Shown here one piece after another: positions 17,925 to 25,785 of a stretch of DNA of 64,000 nucleotides. The notes beneath the pieces were generated by a model that saw only the letters and a list, made by a program, of their open reading frames with translations, searched no databases and was not told the DNA's origin. Origin of the DNA: Amycolatopsis sp. MtRt-6 (GTDB lineage Bacteria; Actinomycetota; Actinomycetes; Mycobacteriales; Pseudonocardiaceae); NCBI RefSeq assembly GCF_017308975.1, contig NZ_JADWPD010000002.1, forward strand, positions 186,001 through 250,000. Reading direction: 5' to 3'. Position 1 is the stretch's first letter. Each line of letters starts with the position of its first letter. The position numbers and the translations under genes are program-made.

Positions 17925-18553
17925 CGACCCGGCGGGGCCGTCCGTCCCAGGGCGTCCTGTCGCGCGAACGGATCCTGCTCGCCGGGCTCGCCCTGGTCGA
18001 CGAGGAGGGCCTGGAGGCCGTGAGCATGCGCAAGCTGGCGCGGCGGCTCGGCGTCGACCCGATGAGCCTGTACAACCACGTGGACGGCAAGGACGCGTTG
18101 CTGGACGGCATCGCCGAGCTGCTGCTCGCCGCGATCCCCGAGCCGCCGGCGGAGGCGGACCTGCGGGAGACGATGTCCGCGCTGGCGCACGGGTTCCGGG
18201 ACGCGCTGCTCGGTCACCCACGGGCGGCGCCGCTCGTGCTGACCCGCCGGGTCGCGTCGATGACGGCGCTGGCGCCGGTGGAGGCGGTGCTCGCCCCGCT
18301 GCTCGCGGCGGGCTACCCGCCCGAGCGCGCGGTGCACGGGCTGCGGGCCGTGGTGGCGTTCCTCATCGGCACGCTGATGCGCGAGGTCGACGCGGCGCCG
18401 ACGTTCGGCGGCAGCGCCCAGCGGCTCGCGGACCTCGCGGCGTCCGGACTGCCGGCCGTCACGGCGGCGGCACCGTACCTGGCGGTGTGCGACCACGAAG
18501 CGGAGTTCGAATTCGGGCTGCGGATCATGCTCGACGCCCTCGACGCGCCCTAG
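17921..18553 (+). CDS. TetR-family regulator, cotranscribed with the P450
   Basis: A 210-residue regulator. Residues about 18-65 form the TetR helix-turn-helix with MRKLARRLGVDPMSLYNHVDGKD, and the rest is a helical ligand-binding domain of the type with a conserved FLIG/FEFGLRIMLDAL end. GTG at 17921 overlaps the P450 stop (GTGA). The palindrome upstream of the P450 is the probable binding site, so the operon would be autoregulated. The stop overlaps the stop of the opposite-strand RelA/SpoT-like gene by four bases. Confidence 0.85.
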   Translation: MTTRRGRPSQGVLSRERILLAGLALVDEEGLEAVSMRKLARRLGVDPMSLYNHVDGKDALLDGIAELLLAAIPEPPAEADLRETMSALAHGFRDALLGHPRAAPLVLTRRVASMTALAPVEAVLAPLLAAGYPPERAVHGLRAVVAFLIGTLMREVDAAPTFGGSAQRLADLAASGLPAVTAAAPYLAVCDHEAEFEFGLRIMLDALDAP

Positions 18554-19203
18554 CGGATCCGTTCGTGCAGCGCGGCCATCCGGCGGTCGAGGTCGGCGGC
18601 CGTGCGGGCCGCCGCCGCGAGTTCGCCGGCGAAGTCCGGCGGGACGCTGTCGCGGTACTTGTACGACAGCTTGTGCTCCACCGCGGCCCAGAAGTCCATC
18701 GCGATGGTGCGCAGCTGCACCTCCACCTTGACCTTTTCCACCCGGTCGGAGAGGAACACCGGGATGCGCACGATGAGGTGCAGGCTGCGGTAGCCGTTCG
18801 CCTTCGGGCTCGCGATGTAGTCCTTGGTGCGCAGGAGCTCGACGTCGTCCTGCGCGGTGAGCATGCGGGCGACCTCGTAGACGTCGGAGACGAACGGGCA
18901 GACCACGCGGATGCCGGCGATGTCGTCGAGGGCGGCGGCCGCGGAGACCCAGTCGCCGCCGAGGCCGCGCCGGCGCACCTTTTCCTTGATGGCTTCCGGC
19001 CGCTTCACCCGGCTCTCGATGTGCTCGATCGGATCGTGCCGGTGGACGAAGTCGAATTCCTCGCTGAGGATCCGCAGCTTCGTCATCAGCTCTTCGATGG
19101 CGAACTTGTACATCAGGAGGAACCGCGGGAGCTGCCCGGCGACGGCGAGCTCGTCGGCCGCCTCGCGCAGGGCGGCGTCCTCGGCCGCCGGGTCGGTGGT
19201 CAC
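18550..19203 (-). CDS. Small RelA/SpoT-domain (p)ppGpp synthetase-like protein
   Basis: A 217-residue single-domain protein. The synthetase fold is visible: DDIAGIRVVC (metal-binding Asp and following Arg), the SPKANGYRSLH loop that binds the guanosine substrate, and VEVQLRTIAMDFWAAVEHKLSYKY at the active-site end. There is no HD hydrolase, TGS or ACT domain, so it belongs to the small alarmone synthetases and not to long RelA/SpoT. I prefer the GTG at 19203, which has GAGG five bases upstream, over a TTG at 19266. Members of this family make ppGpp, pppGpp or pGpp in stress. Regulation is not evident here. Confidence 0.85.
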   Translation of the reverse strand: MTTDPAAEDAALREAADELAVAGQLPRFLLMYKFAIEELMTKLRILSEEFDFVHRHDPIEHIESRVKRPEAIKEKVRRRGLGGDWVSAAAALDDIAGIRVVCPFVSDVYEVARMLTAQDDVELLRTKDYIASPKANGYRSLHLIVRIPVFLSDRVEKVKVEVQLRTIAMDFWAAVEHKLSYKYRDSVPPDFAGELAAAARTAADLDRRMAALHERIR

Positions 19204-19316
19204 TGAAGCCTCGTGCTGTCGTCGGTCGTTTTCCGAGCGCAAGGGTACTGCGCTCCGCTCGGTCAACGATCGGCGACGGGCCGGAGTTCCCGCCGGTCAC
19301 CGGTTCGGGGCGCCCG

Positions 19317-19352
19317 GCAGCCCGGACCGGGTGGGGCGCCGGTCCGGGCTGC
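19317..19352 (-). terminator. 12-bp hairpin downstream of the NGM-repeat protein gene
   Basis: GCAGCCCGGACC (19317-19328) pairs exactly with GGTCCGGGCTGC (19341-19352) across a 12-base loop. It lies 18 bases beyond the stop of the minus-strand gene 19371-20633 and is most simply its terminator. Confidence 0.7.
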
Positions 19353-19370
19353 GGGTCGCGGGGGTGGTGC

Positions 19371-20633
19371 TCAGCGTCCCGCGGTCGCCTTCCCCGCCGC
19401 TTCCACGGCGGCGGAGACGCACTGGGCCGCGGCCGCACCTGCGGCGTCGGCCGCCTCGGCGGCGTTGTCGCCTGCCTTGTTCTCGGCCTTCTTTTGCTCC
19501 TGGGCCTGCTGTTTTTCTTCCGCGGCCATGCCCTGCTGCTGCGCGGCGGCCGCGGGATCGGCGGCCTCGGCGACGCAGTCCAGGATGGCCGCGCAGTCCT
19601 GCGCGTCGAGGACGATCTTGCCCGCGTCCTGCGCGCCGGCCATGCCGTTCTGCTCCGCCGCATCGCCCTGACCGGCGGCTTCCTGCTCGGCGGCCTTGTC
19701 CTTCTCGGCGGCAGCGTCACCCATGCCGTTCTGGTCGGCGGCCTTGTTCTTGCCCGCCTTGCCATTCTCCTCGGCGGCGCCGCCCATGCCGTTCTCGGCG
19801 GCTGCGCCGTTTTCCTCGGCCTTGCCGTTCTGGTTCGCCATGGCGTTCTCGTCCGCGGCACCGGCGGCCTGGGCAAGGCACTTCTGGACCACCTCGCAGG
19901 CCTGGACGGCAGCGGCATCCTGGCCGGCGGCGTTCTCGTCGGCGGCGTTCTGCCCGGCCTTGCCGTTCTCGGCCGCCGCGCCCTTCTTTCCCGCCATGCC
20001 GTTCTTGCCGGCCGCGCCCTTCTCGCCGGCCATACCGTTCTCGTCAGCGGCGCCGTTCCCGGCCGCGCCCTTCTCCTCGGCGGCATCGTTGCCGGCCGCG
20101 CCGTCCTCGGCCGCCATGCCGTTCTCGTCGGCCATGCCGTTCTCGTCGGCCATGCCGTTCTCGGCGTCGTTCCCGGCCGCCGCGTCGTTGCCGGCCATGC
20201 CCTTCTTCTGCGCCTTGCCGGCACCCGCTTCGCCCTGGCCGGCGGCCATGCCGTCCTGCTCGGCTTCCTTCCCGGCCTCGGCTTCCTGGCCGGCCCCGAC
20301 GAGCGCCGCGCACTGGGTCGCCACCTCGTTCGCCGCCACCTGGCCGGCGCAGCCCGCCGCTTCGCGTTTCTGCTCTATCTGGTCGACCACCGCCTGGCGG
20401 TTGGCGATGCGGGCTTCCGACTGGGCGTCCGGGGCCGTGCGCTGGCTCGCGATGAACGTCAGGTTGTTCCGCAACGCCGTGTCCAGACCACCGCACTGCT
20501 GTTCCGTGGCCGCGTTGCTCGCCGGGCTGGTGAGCGCGATCGCCGCCGCCGTTGCGCCTGCCACGCCCACCAGTGCGGCGAGTCCGATCGTCGCGGGTTT
20601 GCGGTGTCGTCCTGTCGTGCGCACCTGGGGCAT
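19371..20633 (-). CDS. Secreted Ala/Gly/Asn/Lys/Glu-rich protein with NGM(A/G) repeats
   Basis: A 420-residue protein. The ATG at 20633 has GGAGGGG seven bases upstream. Residues 1 to about 43 are a Sec signal peptide with a basic start and a hydrophobic core. The mature part has three small Cys-containing helical blocks (EQQCGG, AAGCAGQ, TQCAAL), then a low-complexity region of degenerate units around (D/E)NGMA with eight NGM copies, interrupted by CEVVQKC and CAAILDC (both C-x5-C) and ending with a last Cys block. I know no family of this kind. The paired cysteines suggest disulfides outside the cell, and the charged, Gly/Asn-rich repeats suggest a flexible or disordered surface protein. 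It could also be a spacer or matrix protein. Confidence 0.75.
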   Translation of the reverse strand: MPQVRTTGRHRKPATIGLAALVGVAGATAAAIALTSPASNAATEQQCGGLDTALRNNLTFIASQRTAPDAQSEARIANRQAVVDQIEQKREAAGCAGQVAANEVATQCAALVGAGQEAEAGKEAEQDGMAAGQGEAGAGKAQKKGMAGNDAAAGNDAENGMADENGMADENGMAAEDGAAGNDAAEEKGAAGNGAADENGMAGEKGAAGKNGMAGKKGAAAENGKAGQNAADENAAGQDAAAVQACEVVQKCLAQAAGAADENAMANQNGKAEENGAAAENGMGGAAEENGKAGKNKAADQNGMGDAAAEKDKAAEQEAAGQGDAAEQNGMAGAQDAGKIVLDAQDCAAILDCVAEAADPAAAAQQQGMAAEEKQQAQEQKKAENKAGDNAAEAADAAGAAAAQCVSAAVEAAGKATAGR

Positions 20634-20718
20634 CAGCCCCTCCTTTCTGGTCGCCACCTCACCAGGGCACACGGACAAATCGGCGATGCGGTTCACCCGA
20701 AAGGAAAATTTCTCACAT

Positions 20719-20731
20719 GTCCACTGTGGAC
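20719..20731. repeat. GTCCACTGTGGAC palindrome (one of three perfect copies)
   Basis: This 13-base palindrome with central A or T recurs at 246-258 and 11975-11987 (both GTCCACAGTGGAC) and here between two minus-strand genes. One-mismatch copies lie at 8541-8553, 26298-26310 and 53726-53738. Copies inside genes are read as Ser/Thr-Thr-Val-Asp or Ser-Thr-Ala-Asp using ACA or ACT, which are rare codons here. Confidence 0.6.
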
Positions 20732-20732
20732 G

Positions 20733-21605
20733 TCAGAGTTCCGCCAGCTGGGGCACCGTGGGCGCCATCCCCTCGATCCACGCCGCGGGCGAGCCCGTCG
20801 TCGGGGTGACGATCGCCGTCTGCACGCCGAGCTTCGCGTAGTCCGCCATCGCGCGGACGAAGTCGTCGCGGGTTTCCGGTTCCGGGCGCGGGTTGTTGGC
20901 CAGGACCGTCTTGCGGATCACGTCGTAGTCGCGGCCGAGGTCGTCGCAGTGGCGGCGCAGCACGTCCAGCTTGTGCGCCACGTCCGCGGGCGACGAAGCG
21001 AACAGGTTGCACGCGTCGCCGTACTGGGCGACCAGCCGCAGCGTCTTGCGCTCCCCGCCGCCGCCGATGAGCACCTTCGGCCGGTTGATCGGCTGGGGCG
21101 AGCACAGCGTCTCGGCCAGCTGGTAGTGCTTGCCCTCGAACGGGCCGTTGTCCGCCGGGTCCCACATCTGCCCGCAGACGCGCAGGGTCTCCTCCAGCCG
21201 CTCGAACCGCTCGGCGACCGGCGGGAACGGTACGCCCAGCCCCCGGTGCTCGCGCTCGAACCACGCGGCCCCGATGCCGAGGACGGCCCGGCCGCCGGAG
21301 AGGACGTCGAGGGTGGTGACGATCTTGGCGAGCAGGCCCGGGTGCCGGTAGGTGACGCCGGTGACGAGCAGGCCGAGGTCGATCCGGGACGTGTGCGCGG
21401 CGAGGAAGCCCAGGGTCGTGTAGCCCTCGAGCATGTTCGACTCGGCGGGCAGGCCGGTGGGCTCGATCTGGAAGAAGTGGTCCATGAAGGACAGCCAGGT
21501 CGCCCCCGCCTCCTCCGCCGCGGCGCCCACGCGCGCGAGCTCGCCGGCGATGGCGGGGGTGCCGCCGTCGATGTCGAAGATGGGCAGGTGGAAGCCGAGT
21601 TCCAT
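20733..21605 (-). CDS. LLM-class F420-dependent oxidoreductase
   Basis: A 290-residue TIM-barrel enzyme of the luciferase-like monooxygenase superfamily, F420 branch: a FHLPIFD first strand, the FMDHFF segment, the TGVTYRHPGLLAK loop and VLGIGAAWFEREHRGLG. These proteins use coenzyme F420 (sometimes FMN) in hydride transfer. The natural substrate is not predictable. I chose the ATG at 21605 because the conserved first strand starts there and AGGAG lies upstream. The 24-bp palindrome at 21646-21669 sits in the promoter and probably controls the gene. Confidence 0.85.
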   Translation of the reverse strand: MELGFHLPIFDIDGGTPAIAGELARVGAAAEEAGATWLSFMDHFFQIEPTGLPAESNMLEGYTTLGFLAAHTSRIDLGLLVTGVTYRHPGLLAKIVTTLDVLSGGRAVLGIGAAWFEREHRGLGVPFPPVAERFERLEETLRVCGQMWDPADNGPFEGKHYQLAETLCSPQPINRPKVLIGGGGERKTLRLVAQYGDACNLFASSPADVAHKLDVLRRHCDDLGRDYDVIRKTVLANNPRPEPETRDDFVRAMADYAKLGVQTAIVTPTTGSPAAWIEGMAPTVPQLAEL

Positions 21606-21645
21606 GAAACAAGCTCCTGACGTGATGGGGTGTGCCGTCACGCTA

Positions 21646-21669
21646 TGACCTGGAGCGCGCTCCAGGTCA
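21646..21669 (-). promoter_or_regulatory. 24-bp perfect palindrome in the LLM gene promoter
   Basis: Arms TGACCTGGAGCG (21646-21657) and CGCTCCAGGTCA (21658-21669) are exact complements. On the minus strand it provides TTGACC as a possible -35 box and TAGCGT 19 bases further as a possible -10. A 19-base spacer filled by a palindrome is the layout of promoters activated by MerR-family regulators. No MerR gene is in the window. Confidence 0.7.
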
Positions 21670-21678
21670 AGCCGCGGG

Positions 21679-22983
21679 TCACCGCCCGCCGCGGGCGGCG
21701 GCGTCCGCCGGCGTGCCGGTGACCGCGGCCAGGAACCGCGCCACCTCGGCCGGATCACCGGTGCCCGTCGTCACCGCCACGCCCGCCGCGCGCAGGTGGT
21801 CCGCGAACTCGGCCGATTTCCGGCCGCCGGCGATCAGGAACGGCGGGGCGCCCGTGCCCGGGTACGTCAGCGGGCTCGCCTCGCGCAGCGTCGCCGGCGA
21901 CCGGCCCAGCGCCATCAGCACCGTCGCGCGGGTGAGCGGGTCCAGGCCCGTGAGGCCGAAGTCGGCGGGGGCCTCGAGCGCGGCGACCGCGCGGACCTCG
22001 GCGTTGCCGGCCACCCCGAGCAGGGCCGCCAGCGTGCCGCCCGCGCCCGTGCCCACGGCCGTGATCCGGGCCGGGTCGATGTCCAGCTCCGCCGCGTTGG
22101 CCCGCAGGAACCGGACGGCGCACCGGGCGTCGTCCAGCGGTGCCGGCCAGCGGGCGGCGGGGGCGAGCCGGTAGTCGATCGAGGCGACGGCGAATCCGCG
22201 TGCGGTCAGCGCTTCGCGCAGCGGCACGAGCCGCGACCCCGCCAGCAGCGCGCCCGGCCCGGTCGGACGGCGGTTGCCGGCGACGAAGCCACCGCCGTGC
22301 AGGAACAGCGCCACCGGGGCGCCGCGGGCGGCCGGGCGGGTGAGGTCCATGGCGAGGGGAATCCCGCCGGGGCGGCAGTACTCGACGGTGCTTTCGTCGA
22401 GCAGCGTCGAGGCGGCCGGGCTGCTGATGCCGTCGCCGGCCGCGACCGTGCCCGCGGCGCCGGCCGCGATCACCAGCAGCAGCACCGGGAACAGCACGAT
22501 CCACGCCGCCACCCGCCGCGGCGCCGACGGCCACGGATGCGCTCGCCGCCGTCGCACGACCAGGAAGCCGAGGACGGCCAGGCACTGCAGCCCGGCGGCG
22601 ACGTAGTCGGTGAAGCCGACGACGGTGTCCGCGGGCTGCCAGGGGTCGAGCCGGGTCAGCAGCCCGAGCGGCCGGCTCGCGACCCACAGCGCGAGGCCGG
22701 CGGCCGCGGTGAGCGCCCCGGCGCGGGTCGTCTTGCGGGTCGGCCAGCCGAGCGCGATCACTGCGGCGGCGAACCCGATCGCGGCGACCAGGGCGAACAA
22801 CATCGCGTAGAACTGCCAGACCCGCCAGAGCGCCGCCACCGAAGCGGCCGGGATCAAGGCGCCGCCCATGGCCGCGAAAACGGCCGTGACCAGCACCGGA
22901 CCGCGGCGGAGCGGAGGCTCGGCGGGGTCGGGCGCGGCCGGCGGCGGCCGGCGTGTACCGGGATACCCGTCGACGACCCTCAT
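21679..22983 (-). CDS. Membrane-anchored alpha/beta-hydrolase homologue lacking catalytic residues
   Basis: A 434-residue protein. The N-terminal 190 residues contain about five hydrophobic helices. The C-terminal 240 residues align with the esterase/lipase (HSL-like) alpha/beta-hydrolase fold, with the oxyanion motif HGGGF and the SIDYRLAP and PLDDARCAVRFL segments. At the nucleophile elbow, where GDSAGG is expected, the sequence is GTGAGG, so Ser is replaced by Gly. The usual Asp after strand 7 and the His near the C terminus are also not visible. It is therefore probably not an esterase; a sensor, chaperone or binding role is possible. Codon use is normal and there is no frameshift, so it does not look like a decaying gene. 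Confidence 0.8.
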   Translation of the reverse strand: MRVVDGYPGTRRPPPAAPDPAEPPLRRGPVLVTAVFAAMGGALIPAASVAALWRVWQFYAMLFALVAAIGFAAAVIALGWPTRKTTRAGALTAAAGLALWVASRPLGLLTRLDPWQPADTVVGFTDYVAAGLQCLAVLGFLVVRRRRAHPWPSAPRRVAAWIVLFPVLLLVIAAGAAGTVAAGDGISSPAASTLLDESTVEYCRPGGIPLAMDLTRPAARGAPVALFLHGGGFVAGNRRPTGPGALLAGSRLVPLREALTARGFAVASIDYRLAPAARWPAPLDDARCAVRFLRANAAELDIDPARITAVGTGAGGTLAALLGVAGNAEVRAVAALEAPADFGLTGLDPLTRATVLMALGRSPATLREASPLTYPGTGAPPFLIAGGRKSAEFADHLRAAGVAVTTGTGDPAEVARFLAAVTGTPADAAARGGR

Positions 22984-23077
22984 GCCGCCAGTGTCACCCT
23001 GGTCGCGCGAACGCGCACCTGCCCGCGGCCAGGGTCTGTATCAAGTCCGGCATAGGACCGGGTCTCCCGGCCACCTG

Positions 23078-23674
23078 TCACTCAGCCACCTTCGGCTGGC
23101 CACAAACGCAAGGCTGGAGTCCGTCCATCAGGAGGTCCAGCAGGCGAGCCGCCATCGCTTGGTGCTCGGGCGAACCAGCCACGGTGAAGATGCCGATGAG
23201 CGCGGCGGCGATGTCTCCGGCGGGGACGTCGGCGCGGAGTTCGCCGCTCGCGCGGCCGGCCTCGAGGATGCCGTCGATGGCCGCGAGCAGCTCTGTCCGA
23301 GTGTCGGCGTGGGCGATCTCGCCCGACTCGACCATCGCGAGCAGCGTGTCGAGCATCCCGTTCTTGGTCGCGATCCAGTCCCCGAACAGGTTCATCCAGC
23401 GCCGCAGCGCCGCGGGTGGATCGAGCTGAGTGAGCAGCTCACGGGCGCCGGCGGTGAGCTTCGAGACCTGGTCCCGGTAGACCGCGTCGACCAGCGACTC
23501 GCGGGTGGGGAAGTGCCGATAGAGCGTGGCGATGCCCACCCCGGCCGCCTGGGCGATCGCGCGCATCGACGGCTCGTCCTCGGCCGACGCGAACATGCGG
23601 GTCGCCACGTCCAGCAGTTGCCGGCGGTTGCGGGTCGCGTCCGCCCGCGGTCCACGGCTCCTCGGGGCAACCAA
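23078..23674 (-). CDS. TetR-family regulator, divergent from the quinone oxidoreductase gene
   Basis: A 198-residue regulator with the TetR helix-turn-helix at residues about 12-58 (MRAIAQAAGVGIATLYRHFPTRES) and a helical effector domain ending in a Cys-containing tail (CVCG). The start is uncertain: TTG at 23674 is the longest plausible and no strong ribosome site is present. It is transcribed away from the MDR-family reductase with 96 bases between, which hold two inverted repeats, so it probably represses that gene and itself. Confidence 0.85.
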   Translation of the reverse strand: MVAPRSRGPRADATRNRRQLLDVATRMFASAEDEPSMRAIAQAAGVGIATLYRHFPTRESLVDAVYRDQVSKLTAGARELLTQLDPPAALRRWMNLFGDWIATKNGMLDTLLAMVESGEIAHADTRTELLAAIDGILEAGRASGELRADVPAGDIAAALIGIFTVAGSPEHQAMAARLLDLLMDGLQPCVCGQPKVAE

Positions 23675-23692
23675 AACGGATCGCGCTCCACT

Positions 23693-23735
23693 TATGCTAG
23701 GGTCGAAAACACTAACCGAAGCATAGTCCGTTTAG
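23693..23735. promoter_or_regulatory. Two overlapping inverted repeats in a divergent TetR/reductase promoter
   Basis: TATGCT (23693-23698) pairs with AGCATA (23720-23725), and CTAACCG (23712-23718) pairs with CGTTTAG (23729-23735) with one mismatch. Their position in the only intergenic space between the divergent genes makes one of them the likely TetR operator. I cannot tell which. Confidence 0.4.
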
Positions 23736-23770
23736 CGTGCGTCCCGAGCGGATCCAGGAGACAGGCGAGC

Positions 23771-24727
23771 ATGAAAGAACCGAGCGTCACGTCGGCGGCC
23801 ACGACCCGGGCGGTCCAGTTCGAGTCGTTCGGCGGTCCGGGGGCGTTGAGGATTCGCGAGGTGCCCGTGCCGCAGGCCGGCTCGGGACAGATCCGGGTGC
23901 GGGTCACCGCGGCCGGCCTGAACCCGATGGACTGGTTCATGACCTCCGACGCCGAGACCGCCGCACGATTCGGCTTGAGCCTGCCGTGCGGGTTCGGCAC
24001 CGACTACGCCGGCGTCGTGGACCAGGTCGGTGCCGACGTCAGCGAATTCGCGCTCGGTGACCGCGTGTTCGGCGGCGCACTGTCCCGCGCGGTCGCGGAC
24101 CACGTCGTGGTGGACGTGGCCGGGACCATCGCGGCGGGCGGCCAGGCGCACCGGACTCCCGCCGGGGTCGACGACCGCACTGCCGCCACCCTGGCCATCG
24201 CGGGCTGCACGGCCGCCGCAGCTCTCGCCGTGGTCGAACCGGGCCCGGGTGACACGGTGCTCATCGGCGGCGCGGGCGGCGGAGTAGGCGTCTTCGCCGT
24301 CCAGCTCGCGCGCCTCGCGGGCGCGCGAGTGATCGGGACGGGGTCGGCAACCTCGGCCGATGCCCTGTGCGCACTGGGGGCCGAGCCGGTCACCTACGGC
24401 GATGGTCTGGCCGACCGGGTCCGTGCGCTGGCGCCGGACGGCGTCACCGCGGTCATGGACCTGCACGGGACGGACACGGTGCGGGCGGGACGCGAACTGG
24501 GCGTACCCGACGAGCGCAGCACCACCATCGCCGGACTGGTCGACGGGATCACGCCGGCGAACGGCGCCAACGCGGCCCCGGGCGCCATCGAGGAGATCGC
24601 CGGCCTGGTCGCGGCCGGCCGGCTCCGGGTGCCGATCGCGGCGAGCTTCCCGGTCGAGCGGATCCGCGCCGCGGTCGAGCTTCAGGCGGGGCGTCACGTA
24701 CACGGGAAGGTCGTCATCGACCTCTAG
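23771..24727 (+). CDS. NADPH:quinone oxidoreductase-like MDR protein
   Basis: A 318-residue zinc-independent medium-chain dehydrogenase/reductase. An N-terminal GroES-like domain (FESFGGPGALRIREV, then AAGLNPMDW) precedes a Rossmann domain with the nucleotide-binding GGAGGGVGVFAVQLA. The Cys/His ligands of the catalytic zinc are absent, as in quinone oxidoreductases of the QOR/zeta-crystallin type. It probably reduces quinones or enals with NADPH in the cytosol. The neighbouring divergent TetR gene suggests induction by a toxic electrophile. Its stop overlaps the convergent TIM-barrel gene by four bases. Confidence 0.85.
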   Translation: MKEPSVTSAATTRAVQFESFGGPGALRIREVPVPQAGSGQIRVRVTAAGLNPMDWFMTSDAETAARFGLSLPCGFGTDYAGVVDQVGADVSEFALGDRVFGGALSRAVADHVVVDVAGTIAAGGQAHRTPAGVDDRTAATLAIAGCTAAAALAVVEPGPGDTVLIGGAGGGVGVFAVQLARLAGARVIGTGSATSADALCALGAEPVTYGDGLADRVRALAPDGVTAVMDLHGTDTVRAGRELGVPDERSTTIAGLVDGITPANGANAAPGAIEEIAGLVAAGRLRVPIAASFPVERIRAAVELQAGRHVHGKVVIDL

Positions 24728-25722
24728 GCGGCGTAGCACTCGGCGAGCGCGCCGAAGGCCGCCTTCGGTTCCCACGGGACGTCCGGGTACGTCTCCCCCG
24801 CGCCTTCCGCCAGCACCTTCACCACACCCCAGCTCGCCATGTCCAGGTCGGTCCGGGGATCGGCCCGGTGCACCAGCCCGTAACACACGAACGTGCAGGC
24901 GAACGCCGCGTCGACGCCTTCCACCGTGAAGACCTCCACCAGTTCGCGCAGGTAGCGGGCCTGCTCCTCTTCGTCACGGACGTAGTCGCCCGTCAGCCGG
25001 ACCGGGAGGCCGTCTTCGTACTCGACGATCTCGCCGCAGCGGGCACCCAGGTCCGCCGCGCCGCGGTAGGGCGTCACGCCGAACTCCGTGATCGCCACCG
25101 GTTTGCCGGCCGCGACCAGGCTCCGGACGCCCTCGCGGTACACGTGCTCGACCTCCTTCGAGCGGTGCGCGTCCACCGAGACGATGTCGAAGGGTGCCCA
25201 GTCGACGCGCTCCAGCGGAATCGCCGCGTACGTGACGCGGCCGCCGAACCGGGCCCGGACCACCGCCACCGCGCGGGCCAGGAACGCGTTGATCCGCTCC
25301 GGCAGGCCGGCCACGAGTTCCCGTGACGCCAGGAGGTTGTCCAGCCGCTCGGTGAGGCTGCCGCCGGGCAGGAAGCCCGCGCAGAACAGGCTCAGCTCCG
25401 CGCCGGTGACGAACACGATCTCGGCGCCCGCCGCGCGAAGGCGTTCAGCGCGCGAGGCCGCGTCGGCGAACAGGGCGAGGAGCTCCTCCGGGCCACGGTC
25501 GCACGGGAACGGCGAGAACCACACCTCCAGCCCGAGCGCGGCCGCCTCGCGGGCGGCGAACTCGATGCGGTCCAGGTCGGTGCCGATCAGCCGCACCGCC
25601 GTGCAGTGCAGGTCGTCGCGGATGATCGTCAGCTCGCGGCGCACCAGGTCCGGGTCGAACGGGCGGTTGACGTGCCCGCCGAGCTCGAACCCCGTGTCGT
25701 AGCCGATCCCCTTGGCTCGCAT
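24724..25722 (-). CDS. TIM-barrel glycosidase-like protein of unknown substrate
   Basis: A 332-residue cytosolic protein starting at ATG 25722, behind GGAGG at six bases. It begins with GIGYDTGFELGG and has the look of a clan GH-A barrel: a GAELS segment where the acid/base Glu of strand 4 would be and AITEFGV where the strand-7 nucleophile Glu would be, with strands such as DIVSVDAHRS between. There is no signal peptide. Close homologues are, as far as I recall, mostly left as hypothetical or loosely called abortive-infection proteins; I would not rely on that name. It is divergent from a TetR gene with a clear operator, so its expression is probably switched by that regulator. Confidence 0.6.
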   Translation of the reverse strand: MRAKGIGYDTGFELGGHVNRPFDPDLVRRELTIIRDDLHCTAVRLIGTDLDRIEFAAREAAALGLEVWFSPFPCDRGPEELLALFADAASRAERLRAAGAEIVFVTGAELSLFCAGFLPGGSLTERLDNLLASRELVAGLPERINAFLARAVAVVRARFGGRVTYAAIPLERVDWAPFDIVSVDAHRSKEVEHVYREGVRSLVAAGKPVAITEFGVTPYRGAADLGARCGEIVEYEDGLPVRLTGDYVRDEEEQARYLRELVEVFTVEGVDAAFACTFVCYGLVHRADPRTDLDMASWGVVKVLAEGAGETYPDVPWEPKAAFGALAECYAA

Positions 25723-25743
25723 GTCTTCCTCCAGCAGATTTAA

Positions 25744-25763
25744 GGTACGGTCCGTACCGTACC
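25744..25763. promoter_or_regulatory. TetR-type operator between divergent genes
   Basis: GGTACGGT-CCGT-ACCGTACC is an exact inverted repeat with 8-base arms and a 4-base centre. It lies between the start codons of the TIM-barrel gene (25722, minus) and the TetR gene (25786, plus), and the ACCGT unit is repeated once more just to the right. It is the natural site for autorepression and control of both genes. Confidence 0.8.
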
Positions 25764-25785
25764 GTATCTCGGCTAGGGTGGGACC

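Noticed and set aside
19371..20633. NGM-repeat protein as an artefact of low-complexity GC DNA
   Set aside because: It has a strong RBS, signal peptide, ordered cysteines and a terminator, and the other frames lack these.
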